Part shown: positions 20,160-31,152 of the stretch, piece by piece
How positions within the stretch are numbered: the stretch's first letter is position 1
Layout of the letters: the number at the start of each line of letters is the position of its first letter
From: Papilionanthe hookeriana x Papilionanthe teres
Lineage: Eukaryota; Streptophyta; Magnoliopsida; Asparagales; Orchidaceae
Reading direction: 5' to 3'
Assembly (NCBI GenBank): GCA_022702705.1
Contig: CM040428.1
Span: 115,738,183 to 115,802,182, forward strand
Length of the DNA stretch: 64,000 nt
The notes under the pieces: generated by a model
Told to the model about the DNA's origin: nothing
The model's database searches: none
Seen by the model: the letters and a program-made list of their open reading frames with translations, nothing else
Translations under genes and position numbers: made by a program

Positions 20160-22506
20160 CTTCTTCTTGCTTCTTAGCCTAAGTCCCACGTTTATGTAGG
20201 ACGTATAAGTGTGCACGTATAACCTTTTGTTATATGTGGGACTATCGAGTAAGGCTGTAAGTAGGATGGTTAATGGGGATGGTGATGACATTGCTTAGAA
20301 GAGGGATACGAAGGATTTCTAGAATAGTATCTCCTGACTCAGAGACCTTGGAGAGGGTAGAGGAAAGGAATTGACGATACTATTCACCCATCCTTAGGGA
20401 TTTCTACCAGTGTCACTCTTAGGTTCTTAGCAGTCCTAGTTCGATTAAGGTAGTCAACCTGTGGATCGTATTATTTCACAAAATAAAAAAACATATACAC
20501 ACAAATATTTAAAAAAAATAAAACTTCCTCCACAAATAAATAGCCTCCCCACCCATAAGTTTTCACTTGCATACGATCCAAATTAAAATGAATGAAAAAT
20601 TTACAAAGGTCTACAGTTGACTACTCAGATCGAGTTAGAACTGTCCTCCGTAGGGTGTCAGTTTAGTAGTTCTCGCTTAAGGTTTGAATATATTTAGCAC
20701 AGCTCTGAGTCCTCCACGTCATCGTACTTACAGTCCTCCCGGAATTGTACTCCATTTTTGTAGTTTTCTTACGTTTTCTTTTTCTATGTATTTACTCCGA
20801 GTTTTCCATAGGATTGTTATAGTTTTACCTTACATTTTCTTTTGTTTTTCCTACGAGTTTTCCTCATGGATTTGTTTTCAGATTTCTAATGGGACGTTCT
20901 TCATTGACCTTTTGGTTTTCTTTCATCTTTCTTTTGGTTTACCACGTAGACTCCACATTTTGACTTTCTTACATACACTTCAGCACATACACACCTGTTT
21001 AGTTCAATTTGCTTGCTTTACATTTCAAAGCATATACACCTATTTAGTTTAAGTTGCTTGCTTTACTTTTCAAAGCATATACACTTGTTTAGTTTAGCTT
21101 GCTTGCTTTGCTATTTAGCACAGCTTTCTCGTTTTACTTTCCCACATATTTTAAATTGTGAAAAATTATTGAACCCCGTATGTTAAAAAAAACTCAAAAT
21201 TTAATCACCAACAATATAAAACTTGTAATTGTAACTAAAATTAAGACGTCTCACGGATGACCAGGAATCCCTCAAACGAAGTAACCTACGTGTTGCTAAT
21301 AAGATTTCTCACAGTCTGGATGGAAGTATATAATCCATTAGGTTGGATTTAGTAAATTCATCCGGACTAAGTGAATCCGATGAAAATGGTGAGGTTGGAA
21401 CCAGGAACAGTGGGATCCTACCGGTGTCACCATAATCAACTCAAACATTTGTTTTAATTAAAACACTAAGCCACCTCAATTTTAAACCTTTCAGAACATG
21501 ACACTTCACTCACCCCCCTTAATTTTCACTTCTTAAACTAAACATTCTGGAACAACAAGGAGCTCGGGGCATACACCGTGGGCAACACGATCAATGACAT
21601 GGAAGAACATGTTCGAGAGAGCAAAACAACAGATATACAATGACATCTTTCTTTATTAGAAATAAACAAACAAGCTATAGGACTTCGAGGTAACTTGTCC
21701 AGTGCGGCATAAACTCTCATCTTATCTATTTGGCCTGTGTATTTAGTGTAATATAAGTCACAACTCGCCTTAGGTTTCTGAGGTTGTCATCTAATATGAC
21801 ATAAATCCTCCCAACTTCTAGGTTATTCACATAATCGATATCAAGTGAATGTAGACCCAAAATAAATAAAATTGGCAGGATGATACATATAATGAATTTT
21901 CTCGAAATGAAGCCAAACAAAAGGATAGATTGGGAAGTCACCAAGATTTTCTCTTAGATCCATGACATCCCCTAGTTTCCTCCTTTGGAATCCTACAATC
22001 AAATTTTCCAAAATTTGAACATTTCACCCATTGGATTCTTATCACCACAATTTCATTGAAAAATCCTTACCCACTTGAATTCATAAAAAAATCTTTCCTA
22101 ATCATTATTGAAATTTTACTTAGGTAACTTCGGCTATCTAAGAGGTAATTAACTATAAGGGCTTACCCTTATGGGAAACTTAAACGAACCTAGTATTAAT
22201 ATAAACCTATTTAGTTCCATTTTATATTAAATAGGGAAATCTGTCGGTCAAAATACAGGATTCAAAGGCCAAATGAATGTCATTAATTTTCTATTTTTTT
22301 TTAATCGAGCCGCACTATTGAGCATCGTTCCTATCTTTCATGATAGATGCGTAGCTTAATGTGTAGTGCTCGATTGTTTAAACTATTAGGGATATGATAT
22401 CAGTTTGACTTCATATATTTTCCTTAAACTAAATTTATACTAAATTAAAAGTCCTTCCAAAGTGGGCGACATGCCCGGGGGCCGGCAGCTTCTGCTTGGT
22501 AACTCC
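20160..22506 (+). repeat. Orphan Ogre-type LTR fragment R
   Basis: The stretch is similar to the reverse complement of the T LTR (52762 to about 54450). Shared blocks include CACGTGTTGCTAA-like and ACTAAGTGAAT-like sequence (21290-21380), the segment AAACAAAAGGATAGATTGGG (about 21915), and AATTAACTA-AGGGCTT-CCCTTA (22145-22175). It lacks the U3 and TATA half. After the LTR end, TTGGTAACTCC at about 22496-22506 resembles the start of the N primer-binding site, so it may be a 5' LTR whose interior was deleted. Left boundary and homology of 20160-20650 are uncertain. Confidence 0.6.
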
Positions 22507-22519
22507 TAAAACATAAAAA

Positions 22520-22995
22520 TGCACCGACAACTGTTCCTTCATCCTCCAATCTAGATGATTGAATAACTCATAAATATTGCTACTTGCATCCATAAGATTT
22601 CTTACCTATTTCTTCTGTTTCTTGATCTTTATCGTAATCAACTGGACATTTTTAGGAAAACGAGGTTGAACAGGTAGTAAACTCTGAGATGGTTAGTCTA
22701 CAGTTATGCTCAGATCATTTTCATCCCAAGTTGTTGGACAGTCAAAAATATTAGTTGGTTCAATGGGCTTCCAATGGAGAAGCACATTTTCCCAACTTTC
22801 ATATGGTACTTGTGGCTGGCTGCAGAGAAGAAATATAGTGGAAGAATGTCCTAAACCATAGTTCGATCCATGCACAATCAAACCTAAAACATATTTAACA
22901 ATTATGGTGCCAATATCAATAGGCCTTCCAATTTGAATACAATAGTTCAGTATTACACTTTCCATCATTACTTTACTAATTTTTATGGTTGGGAG
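22520..22995 (-). pseudogene. C-terminal half of the E2 extra ORF (split by N)
   Basis: The minus-strand frame reads LPTIKISKVMMESVILNYCI, GLIVHGSNYGLGHSSTIFLL and LLHWKPIEPTNIF, aligning to the E1 ORF at 11337 from LLPTMRVNKV onward. The N-terminal half is at 50311-50832. Joining the two sides at the insertion restores a continuous frame, with the 5-bp duplication accounting for the overlap. A coiled-coil region (RLEDEGTVVGAF-like) follows to about 22520, where E2 ends against fragment R. Confidence 0.85.
22991..22995. repeat. Target-site duplication of N, left copy (GGGAG)
   Basis: GGGAG before the 5' LTR pairs with TGGAG at 50311-50315 after the 3' LTR, one mismatch in five. The interrupted reading frame of E2 continues exactly across this point. 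Confidence 0.8.
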
Positions 22996-23870
22996 TGTTG
23001 ACCTCATTTTTACAATAGGTCAATATTTTCACCTGAAATGACAATTTTGGTCAAAATGGTCAATCTAAACCGAATGACCAACCCTGTTGATCTTATAGGT
23101 CAACCTTTTTACCTAAAATGACAACTTTGATCAAAATGGTCAATCCTCACCTAATGACCAACCCTGTTAACCCCACAGGTCAACCTTTTTACCCAAAATG
23201 ACAGCTTTGGTCAAAATGGTCAATCTTGACACAATGACAAACCCTGTTGACCCCACAGGTCAACCTTTTTACCCAAAATGAAAAATTTTTGTCAAAATAG
23301 ACAATCCTAACCCAATGACCAACCCTGTTGACCCCATAGGTCAACCACTTTATCCAAAATGACAATTTTGGTCAAAATGGTCAATCAAGACCTAATGAAC
23401 AACCCTGTTGACCCCACACGTCAACCTTTTTACCTAAAATGACAATTTTGGTCAAAATGATCAATCAAGACTGAATGACCAACCCTGTTGACCCTATAGG
23501 TCAACCTTTTTACCTAAAATGATAGCTTTGGTCAAAATGGTCAATCCTGACCCAATGAACAACCCTTTTGACCCCACAGGTCAACCACCCAAAATGACAA
23601 CTTTGGTCAAAATGGTCAATCCAGACCCAATGACCAACCCAGTTGACCCCACAGATCAACCTTTTGACCAAAAATGATAATTTTGGTTAAAATGGTCAAC
23701 CCAGACCCTATGACCAACCCTATTGACCCCATAGGTCAATCTTTTGACCTAAAATGATAATTTTGGTCGAAATGGCAAATCCAGATCCAATCACCAACCT
23801 TATTGACCCAATAGGTCAACACATGACCTAAAAAGTCAAATTTGGTTAAAATGATCAATTTTTTATCAAA
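22996..23870 (+). repeat. 80-bp tandem array dense in W-box motifs (5' LTR of N)
   Basis: About eleven units of roughly 80 bp contain GACCAACCCTGTTGACCCC, AGGTCAACCTTTTTACC and GGTCAAAATGGTCAAT. Typical units hold up to four TTGACC or GGTCAA sites, the W-box core recognised by WRKY transcription factors; I count more than 25 in the array. It lies at the very start of U3, 1.2-2.1 kb upstream of the TATA box. The regulatory role is inferred. Confidence 0.7.
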
Positions 23871-24450
23871 TAACAAAAGAAATGTTTAAGACCTCAAAAT
23901 GATAAAAATTAATCAAATTAGTTTCAAAAAGTATTTTGATTAATTAAATTGACTAATAATTTAATTTTCAATATTTTAATTAATCAAATGACATGATTAG
24001 TTAAAATGAAAATTAAATTAAAAGTCATAAAATGACAAAATTAATCAAATAATTGATTTCAAAATTATTTTGATTAACTATTTTCCTAATGAATTAATTT
24101 TCAAAATTTTAATTAATGACATAATTAATTAAATTGAAAAATTAGATTCAAAAGCTATAAAATCATAAAATCAACAAATTAATTAAAGATAATGGAATTA
24201 TTAATTCCAAAACTATTTTTAATTAATTAATTGATCAATAATTTAATTTTCATATTTTAATTAATGACATAATTAATTAAAATGAAAATTAAATTGAAAA
24301 GTCATAGAAAGAGACAAAATTCAATTTTATTGACATGGATCTTAATCAAATAATTAATTTGGAATTATTTCCGATTAATTATTGATTAATAAAATAATTT
24401 CTAATAATTAAATAATTACATAATTAATTAAATATGGAAATTAAATGAGG
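23870..24450 (+). repeat. AT-rich degenerate tandem repeat (5' LTR of N)
   Basis: About four degenerate units of 110-140 bp contain TTAATTTTCAATATTTTAAT, GACATAATTAATTAAAATGA and a variant of AAAAGTCATAAAAT. It follows the W-box array without a gap. The same stretch is at 43370-43910. Confidence 0.65.
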
Positions 24451-26369
24451 AGGACATTAAATAGAATTTTTAAAACCTATGACATATGGTTTTGTAAAAA
24501 ATTCTAAAACTCTTTTATGACATCACACATGACCTCATATGGGTTAAACACAACCCATATGACCCATTAAAGAGAAAACAACCCATGAATCACTCACATT
24601 TAACCATGGTAAAGGGCCATCATGACATGAAAAATGAGGTGGCAAAACCATCATAATTTGAAGTGTGAGGTGTCTTGCCATGGTGAGGTTAGTTTAGCCA
24701 CCTCCCTAGCCACCCAATAGTGAGAAGACAAAGCTTTAACCATCCTTCACACCATGGTTAAATCCATCACAACATTACATGAAAAAAATATCAAGAGAGG
24801 GGCTAATGTGTTACTACCTCATGAAATGATAAATGAGGTGTTGCAAGGAGAGGGTCTCAACCATTTGAGTCACCATGAACCTCCCACTTAGCCAATGGAA
24901 TGGAAACAAAGAGGCTAAAATCCATCATGACAAAATTTAAGCCAAAATTGCCATGAAATGTGCACTTGCTTAAGCGGCAAAATTTTCATGGGGGAAGAAG
25001 AGGTGAAGCTTGGATTACATGGGGGAGGTTGTACTCTACAGCCCTAACTATACCATGATCAAATCCAAGCCAACCAAGGTTAACCCATAGCCATTCATGG
25101 CTATAAAAACCCCCCTTGGCTGAAATTTTAAGAAGAGAGGATGTACCCATAGAATCCTATAGGCTGCCCAAATCCCTTGGCTCCCAACACTAAAAAATCT
25201 TCCTGGGGACCTCAGCAACCTATGCCAATCAAACCCAAGCCATAGGGTTAGCCCAATCAAGCCAATTTGGCCAATATCCAAAATCGGCCCAAACTAGCCA
25301 CTTTGCCAAAATTGCTCTCCAAGGCTAGCTACAAAATCAAATTGAAGTGACAAAGATCTTCTTTGACAGTCCTAGAAGCTGACCATCAGGCCTGATCAAG
25401 CTCGACATTTGTGGCCAAGGTATGGATTTATTTTCTCCAAAATAATTCATATTTTCGAAATATCATGGGTTATACTAGCCCAGAAATGTATCATCACTGT
25501 ATAGATACAATTTATACGTCCAAATGATTCCATAGGTTAAAAAATCACTCAATTATGTTGAGAAATGAGTGAGATATTGAAGTTTGAAGTTTAACAGTTC
25601 GAAATTTTTCAAATTTTCGGGCGATTTATCTCCTCCGTCCGTTCCCGTGGTTTGGAACGGATGCCGCTGATCCTCCCAACCGGTGTCCACTGTTCTGTGC
25701 CGCACACGCATCGTTCCGTCGGTTTTTCTGGGTTAATTTAATTCACGAAAACCTTAATAACTTCAAAAATCCATATCTTTTGATCCAGAGGTCACAAAAA
25801 TAAAATAAAATTACCTCTGGAAAGCTCTTGAGGAGAAGAAAATTATGAGACCAAAATCATAATTTTATTCTCAGTATTTAATTTTTAATTAATTAAATAC
25901 TCTATGGAGTATTTTAATTATTAAAAATTATTTACAAGTCAGGAAAATATGAAATTTTTAGGGAATGACCTTTAAGTCCTTAGAAATATCTTCTGATTTT
26001 TCTAAGGCTAGGATAACTCTCTAGGATGTGAATTCCTAATTTCCATTATATTTTGTAATTATTTTCAAAAATAATTATAAAATTAGGAAAATTGGAAAAT
26101 TTAAATGCAAAAATGATTAAAAACCTTAGGATGACAGACAACAATCCTAAAACAACAATTCTCAAGTCATTAAATCATTCTAAAAGACATTTTTGAAACA
26201 AGGTTAAGATTTATTAATTTTAAAATTAATAATTCAAAACCTTCCCTTCACATATTTAATCCATCTCATCATGGATTAAGCAAGTGATGAATCCAATCTT
26301 AAATGAAATCAATCAAACAATAATTAGGTTTAAAGACAACTTAAGCCTAGGTAAATCCTTAAACCTTAG
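24450..26369 (+). other. Mostly unique core of the N LTR: promoter and start of leader
   Basis: This part has no tandem array. It contains the perfect hairpin CATATGGGTT/AACCCATATG with 6-nt loop near 24537-24562, the TATA box at 25101-25109 and a GC-rich island at about 25612-25735. The matching 3' LTR stretch is 43900-45890. No coding capacity is supported; the 77-codon minus ORF at 25048-25281 is a chance frame. Confidence 0.6.
25101..25109 (+). promoter_or_regulatory. TATA box of the N 5' LTR
   Basis: CTATAAAAA followed by C-rich sequence is conserved in the 3' LTR (44572-44580). At the matching place T has TATTTAAAC followed by CACC-rich sequence and the shared GGCC...AAGAAG block, which supports this as the real promoter. 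Transcription from about 25130 would leave about 5.8 kb of LTR in the 5' leader. Confidence 0.75.
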
Positions 26370-27355
26370 GGTTTAAGACAAAAATCACACTTTTAAAACC
26401 TTTAAATATGTTTAAGGACATAGTAAACTTAATTAACCCATTAAACCTTAGGGTTTAATTCAACATCAAACTTTTAATTAAGTCTAAGGACCTGTTAGAC
26501 TTAATGAATTCAAAATCAAAACCTTTAATTAAGTTTAAGGTCATATTAAACTTAATTAATGAACATCAAACTCTTTAATTAAGTTTAAGGACATATTAAA
26601 CTTAATTAACCAAAATCAAACTTTTTAATTAAATTTAAGAACATATTAAACCAAATTAATCCAAAATCAAATCTCCTAATTATGTTTAAGGACATATTAG
26701 ACTTAATTAACCAAAATCAAACCTTTAAATAATTTTATGCACATATTAGACTTAATTAATCAAAATCAAACCTTTTAATTAAGTTTAAGGACATATTAAA
26801 CTTAATTAATCAAATCAAAACTCCTAATTAAGTTTAAGGACATATTAAACTTACTTAATCCAAAATCAAACCTCCTAACTAAGTTTAAGGACATATTAAA
26901 CTTAATTAATCCAAAATCAAACCTTTTAATTAAGTTTAAGGACAAATTAAACTTAATTAATCAAATCAAAACTCCTAATTAAGTTTAAGGACATATTAAA
27001 CTTACTTAATCCAAAATCAAACCTCCTAATTAAGTTTAAGGACATATTAAACTTAATTAATCCAAAATCAAACCTTTTAATTAAGTTTAAGGACATATTA
27101 AACTTAATTAACCAAAATAAAAAACTCTTAATTAAGTTTAAGGACATATTATACTTAATTAACCAAAAAACCAAAACCCTTTAATTAAGTTTAAGGACAT
27201 ATTATACTTAATTAATCAAAACTAAACCCCTTTAATTAATTTTAAGGAAATATTAAACTTAATTAACTCATTGAACCTTAGGGTTTAATTCAAAATCAAA
27301 TCTTTAATTAAGTTTAAAGACATATTAAACTTAATTAACCCCCTTAAACATTAGG
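26370..27355 (+). repeat. Hairpin array 1 (GTTTAA stems), 5' LTR of N
   Basis: About fifteen units spaced roughly 50 bp apart are each built as arm TTAATTAAGTTTAA, loop GGACATA, arm TTAAACTTAATTAA. Arms of 14 bp are perfectly complementary in the best copies, for example 26575-26609. Between hairpins lies a CAAAATCAAACC-type spacer. Some copies carry one or two arm mismatches. Confidence 0.9.
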
Positions 27356-27364
27356 TTTAAGACA

Positions 27365-28040
27365 AATCCAAAACCCTTATTAGGTCTAACCCATTAGACC
27401 TAATTAAACCATTAAACCTTAATAAACTAAGGTTTAGTCAAACACAAAACCTAATTAGGTCTAACCCATTAGACCTAATTAAACCATTAAACCTTAACTA
27501 ACTAAGGTTTAATCAAACCTAAACCCTAATTAGGTCTAACCCATTAGACCCAATTAAACCATTAAACCTTAACTAACTAAGGTTTAGATAAACACAAAAG
27601 CTAATTAGGACTAACCCATTAGACCTAATTAAACCATTAAATCTTAACTATCTAAGGTTTAAGACAGTCCAAAACCCTAATTAGATCTAACCCATTAGAC
27701 CTAATTACACCATTAAACCTTAACTAACTAAGGTTTTATCAAACACAAAACCTAAATAGGTCTAACCCATTAGACCTAATTAAACCATTAAACCTTAACT
27801 AACAAAGGTTTAATCAAATCCAAAACCCTAATTAGGTCTAACCCATTAGACCTAATTAAACCATTAAACCTTAACTAACTAAGGTTTAATCAAACCTAAA
27901 CCTTAATTAGGTTTAACCCATCAGACCTAATTAAACCATTAAACCTTAACTAACTATGGTTTAATCTAACATAAACCCTAACTAGGTCTAACACATTGGA
28001 CCTAATTAAAATCATTAAACCTTAACCAACTAAGGTTTAA
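27365..28040 (+). repeat. Hairpin array 2 (AGGTCTAA stems), 5' LTR of N
   Basis: About nine units of 70-75 bp each contain two hairpins. One is TAATTAGGTCTA-ACCCAT-TAGACCTAATTA; the other is AAACCTTA-ACTAAC-TAAGGTTT. The stem sequence differs from array 1 but the design is the same. Confidence 0.9.
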
Positions 28041-28560
28041 CCAAACCCAAATCCAAGATGAACTTAACTTAATTCAAATCCAAACCTTAGCTTAAGTTCA
28101 ATCTATATTGAACTTAAGTCAACCTTAAGTCTAGGTTCAACCTAACTTGAACCTAACTTAACCCAAGTCAAACCTTAACTTATGTTCAACCCATAGTGAA
28201 CTTAAGTCGACCTTAACTCAAACCTTAACTTAAGTTCAACCCATACTGAACTTAAGTCAACTTTAAGTCAAGGATCAACCTAACTTGAACCTAACCTAAC
28301 CCAAACTCAAACCTTAACTTAAGTTCAACACATATTGAACCTATGACAACTTTAAGTCTAGGTTCAACCTAACTTGAACCTAACTTAACCCAAGTCAAAC
28401 CGTAATTTAAATTTAACCTATATTGAACTTGAGTAGACCTTAACCCAAACCTTAACTTAAGTCCAACCCATATTGAACTTAAGTCAACCTTAAGTCTAGG
28501 TTCAACCTAACTTAATTCAAACCCAAAACCGACTTAAACCTTAATTAAGTCTATCATATT
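28041..28560 (+). repeat. Hairpin array 3 (CTTAAGTTCAA stems), 5' LTR of N
   Basis: Units contain ACTTAAGTTCAA-CCCATA-TTGAACTTAAGT, plus AGGTTCAACCTAACTTGAACCT, itself an AGGTTCAA/TTGAACCT inverted repeat. About five to six units are seen, more degenerate than arrays 1 and 2. Confidence 0.85.
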
Positions 28561-28800
28561 ATACTTAATTAAATCGTTAAACCTTATTCAACTAAGGTTT
28601 AAATAAACGCAAACCATGATTAAGTCTATCACACTAGATTTAAGATCTAAACAAATCAAATTAGACTTAATTAAAACTTAAGCCTTACCTAAAAGGGACT
28701 TAGATGGTCTGCAATTTTAATTTAGTCTAATTTATTAGGCTTAATTAATCTCTAAGTCCTATTGAAACAAGGCTTCAAAATTAATTAAGTCTAAACCAAA
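28561..28800 (+). repeat. Transition zone between hairpin arrays 3 and 4
   Basis: Single degenerate hairpin-like units such as TAATTAAGTCTATC...ATACTTAATTA, and CTTAATTAAAACTTAAGCC, show no regular period. The matching zone in the 3' LTR is about 47830-48100. Confidence 0.5.
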
Positions 28801-29680
28801 CCTTTTAACATAAGTTCAGACAGACATGAACTCAAGTTAATTAAATTCAATTAACATTGAATTTAACTTAGGTTCAACAAAATATGAACTCAAGTTAATT
28901 CAATCAATATTGAATCTAACTTTCAACCTTTTTAACTTAAGTTCAAACAGACATGAACTCAAGTTAACTCAAGTTAAGTTCAAATAGACATGAACACAAG
29001 TTAATTAAATTTCATCAACATTGAATTTAACTTAGGTTCAACCAGAAATGAACTCAAGTTAATTCAATCAATATTGAATCTAACTTTAAACCTTTTAACT
29101 TAAGTTCAAACAGACATGAACTCCACTTAACTCAACTTAAGTTCAAACAGAATTGAACTCAAGTTAACTCAACTTAAGTTCAAATAGACATGAACTCAAG
29201 TTAATTAGATTCAATCAACATTGAATTTAACTTAGGTTCAACCAGAGATGAACCCAAATTAATTCAATCAATATTGAATCTAACTTTAAACCTTTTAACT
29301 TAAGTTCAAACAGACATAAACTCCAGTTAACTCAACTTAAGTTCAAACAGACATGAACTCAATTTAACTCAACTTAAGTTCAAATAGACATGAACTCAAG
29401 TTAATTAGATTCAATCAACATTGAATTTAACATAGGTTCAACCAGACATGAACCCAAGTTAATTCAATCAATATTGAATCTAAACTTCCAACTTTTTAAC
29501 TTAAGTTCAGACATATATGAACTCAAGTTAATCCAACTTAGGTTCAACCAGACATGAACTCAAGTTAATTCAATCCATATTGAATCTAACTTTAAACCGT
29601 TAACTTAAGTTCAAACAGAAATGAACTCAAGGTAACTCCATTTAGGTGCAGACAGACATGAAATCAAGATTTAAGTCAAG
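28801..29680 (+). repeat. Hairpin array 4 (AAGTTCA/TGAACT stems), 5' LTR of N
   Basis: Units contain TTAACTTAAGTTCA-AACAGACA-TGAACTCAAGTTAA, 13 of 14 arm positions paired, alternating with GATTCAAT-CAAC-ATTGAATT hairpins. More than ten units are present. Confidence 0.88.
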
Positions 29681-30165
29681 ACGTAAATTCGACATTTCAA
29701 ACAAAAATTGACATAAACGACATAAATTTGACATTTCAAACCAAAATCGACAAAACCGACATAAATTCGACAATCTAAACATTAAATCGGCAAAATCAAC
29801 ATAAATTTAACATTTCAAACAAAATTGGACATAATCGACATTGCAAACACAATTTGACATAAATGACATAAATTTGACCTTCCAAACACTCTATCGACCA
29901 AATCGACATAAATTTGAGATTTCAAACAAAATTTGATATAATCGACATTGCAAACAAAATTCGACATCAATCTACATAAATTTGACATTTCAAAAAGATT
30001 TGACATGATCAACATAAATTGACATAATCGATATAAATTTGACATTTTAAACAAAATTGGCATTTCAAATGCAAATTTGACAAACACCGACATTAAATGA
30101 AATTAATCTGACATTTCGACAAACATTAATCAATACAATTCGACATAAATTGACATTCAAAATGT
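29681..30165 (+). repeat. Array 5: TTTGACAT repeats, 5' LTR of N
   Basis: Irregular repeats of CGACATAAATTTGACATTTC and AAACAAAATTTGACATAATC occur with period roughly 30-45 bp. Minus-strand ORFs here (for example 29815-30093) are only the translation of the repeat. Confidence 0.8.
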
Positions 30166-30319
30166 GTTAAATCAAAACATCCAACAAAATTCTGAGACAG
30201 TGGATGTGACATTATTTTTGAAAATATTTTCTTTGCAGAATGAAGACAAGTTTTGTTTAGATTTCTTTTGCATGTTATAGGGTGTGCTAACTCTATTTCG
30301 CAGGACGACATTCTGGTCG

Positions 30320-30545
30320 AACAACAACAAAACCAAAACTTTTAGGTTAGCCACAAAACCTAAAACTTTCAACAAAACAACGACATCGATAACAACAATG
30401 ACAAAACCAGAACTTTTACGTTAGCCACAGAACCTAAAACTTTCAACAAAACAATGACATCGACGACAATGACAAAACCAAAACTTTTAGGTTAGCCACA
30501 AAATCTAAAACTTTCAACAAAACAAAATGACATGAAAATGACATA
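30320..30545 (+). repeat. Array 6: TTTTAGGTT hairpins, 5' LTR of N
   Basis: Three units each have TTTTAGGTT-AGCCACA-AAACCTAAAA followed by CTTTCAACAAAACAA and a GACATCGACAACAA-type spacer. The same three units are at 49650-49845 in the 3' LTR. Confidence 0.85.
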
Positions 30546-30983
30546 ACACAACGACATTTGGGATTGATAGTGGGTACATCTCTCCCTTAAAATAAAAATT
30601 TCCGGAAAACTAGTGATCAACATTAATCAGAAGTTTTCTTAGACTATTTTCTAAGATGTAATTAACTATAGAAGCTTGCTTCTATAGGAGAATTAAAGAA
30701 CCCATGACAGAATCTCTGGTTGACACTTCACGGTCTTCTTTACATAGAAACTCTAGGATATGGCATTCTAGGATCTTCTTTATAAGGATTATCACAAAAC
30801 ATCTTCTTTTTCTCTGTTTTATATTAGCCCTAAGTTTTTTATTCCTTATAGGATTTGTAGAAATAAGGTTAGGGCAATATCAAAACAGAGTGCCGACTCC
30901 ATGACATATGACATTGACACGAGAATTCGGCCGGTCCGTCCGTCTTGCGGAACCCGATTGGGGGGGATTGACGGAAACAAACC

Positions 30984-31004
30984 TTGGCAACTCCGCTGGG
31001 AAAA
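30984..31004 (+). other. Primer-binding site of N
   Basis: TTGGCAACTCCGCTGGG begins five bases after the LTR end. From memory this type is assigned to tRNA-Arg in Ogre elements; the tRNA identity needs checking against a tRNA set. A partial match, TTGGTAACTCC, is at 22496 beside fragment R. Confidence 0.6.
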
Positions 31005-31152
31005 TTCTCTCTTCCCATCTTTTGTTTTCTCTAGTTTTCATTTGACATTCCGTTCTTTGACAAATAAGAACTACAAAACTTTTAAAAACAAATTCCCAGT
31101 TTATAAACAAGTCAATATAATTCTTCTTTCTTGAAATTTCAGAAAAGTTGCA

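Larger units (their letters stand above)
22996..30979 (+). repeat. 5' LTR of N (about 8 kb)
   Basis: The LTR runs from TGTTGACCTC to GACGGAAACA. In order it has a W-box-rich tandem array, an AT-rich repeated stretch, a TATA box at 25101, a GC-rich island near 25612-25735, then six successive repeat arrays from 26370 to 30540, and a closing GC-rich segment (GGCCGGTCCGTCCG). Every block is repeated in order in the 3' LTR, with scattered substitutions and small indels. Confidence 0.95.

Noticed and set aside
20684..21052. 122-codon plus-strand ORF rich in Phe and Leu
   Set aside because: T-rich LTR fragment; no motif, lies in a region aligning with noncoding LTR of T.
26370..29680. Possible CRISPR array because of regularly spaced palindromic repeats
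   Set aside because: Spacers are not unique, units are contiguous and AT-rich, the arrays lie in both LTRs of a plant retrotransposon, and there are no cas genes.
26953..30093. Minus-strand ORFs rich in NMSLNLIK or LCRLCQ repeats
   Set aside because: Simple translation of LTR hairpin and TTTGACAT arrays in one lucky frame; codon pattern only reflects the DNA repeat.
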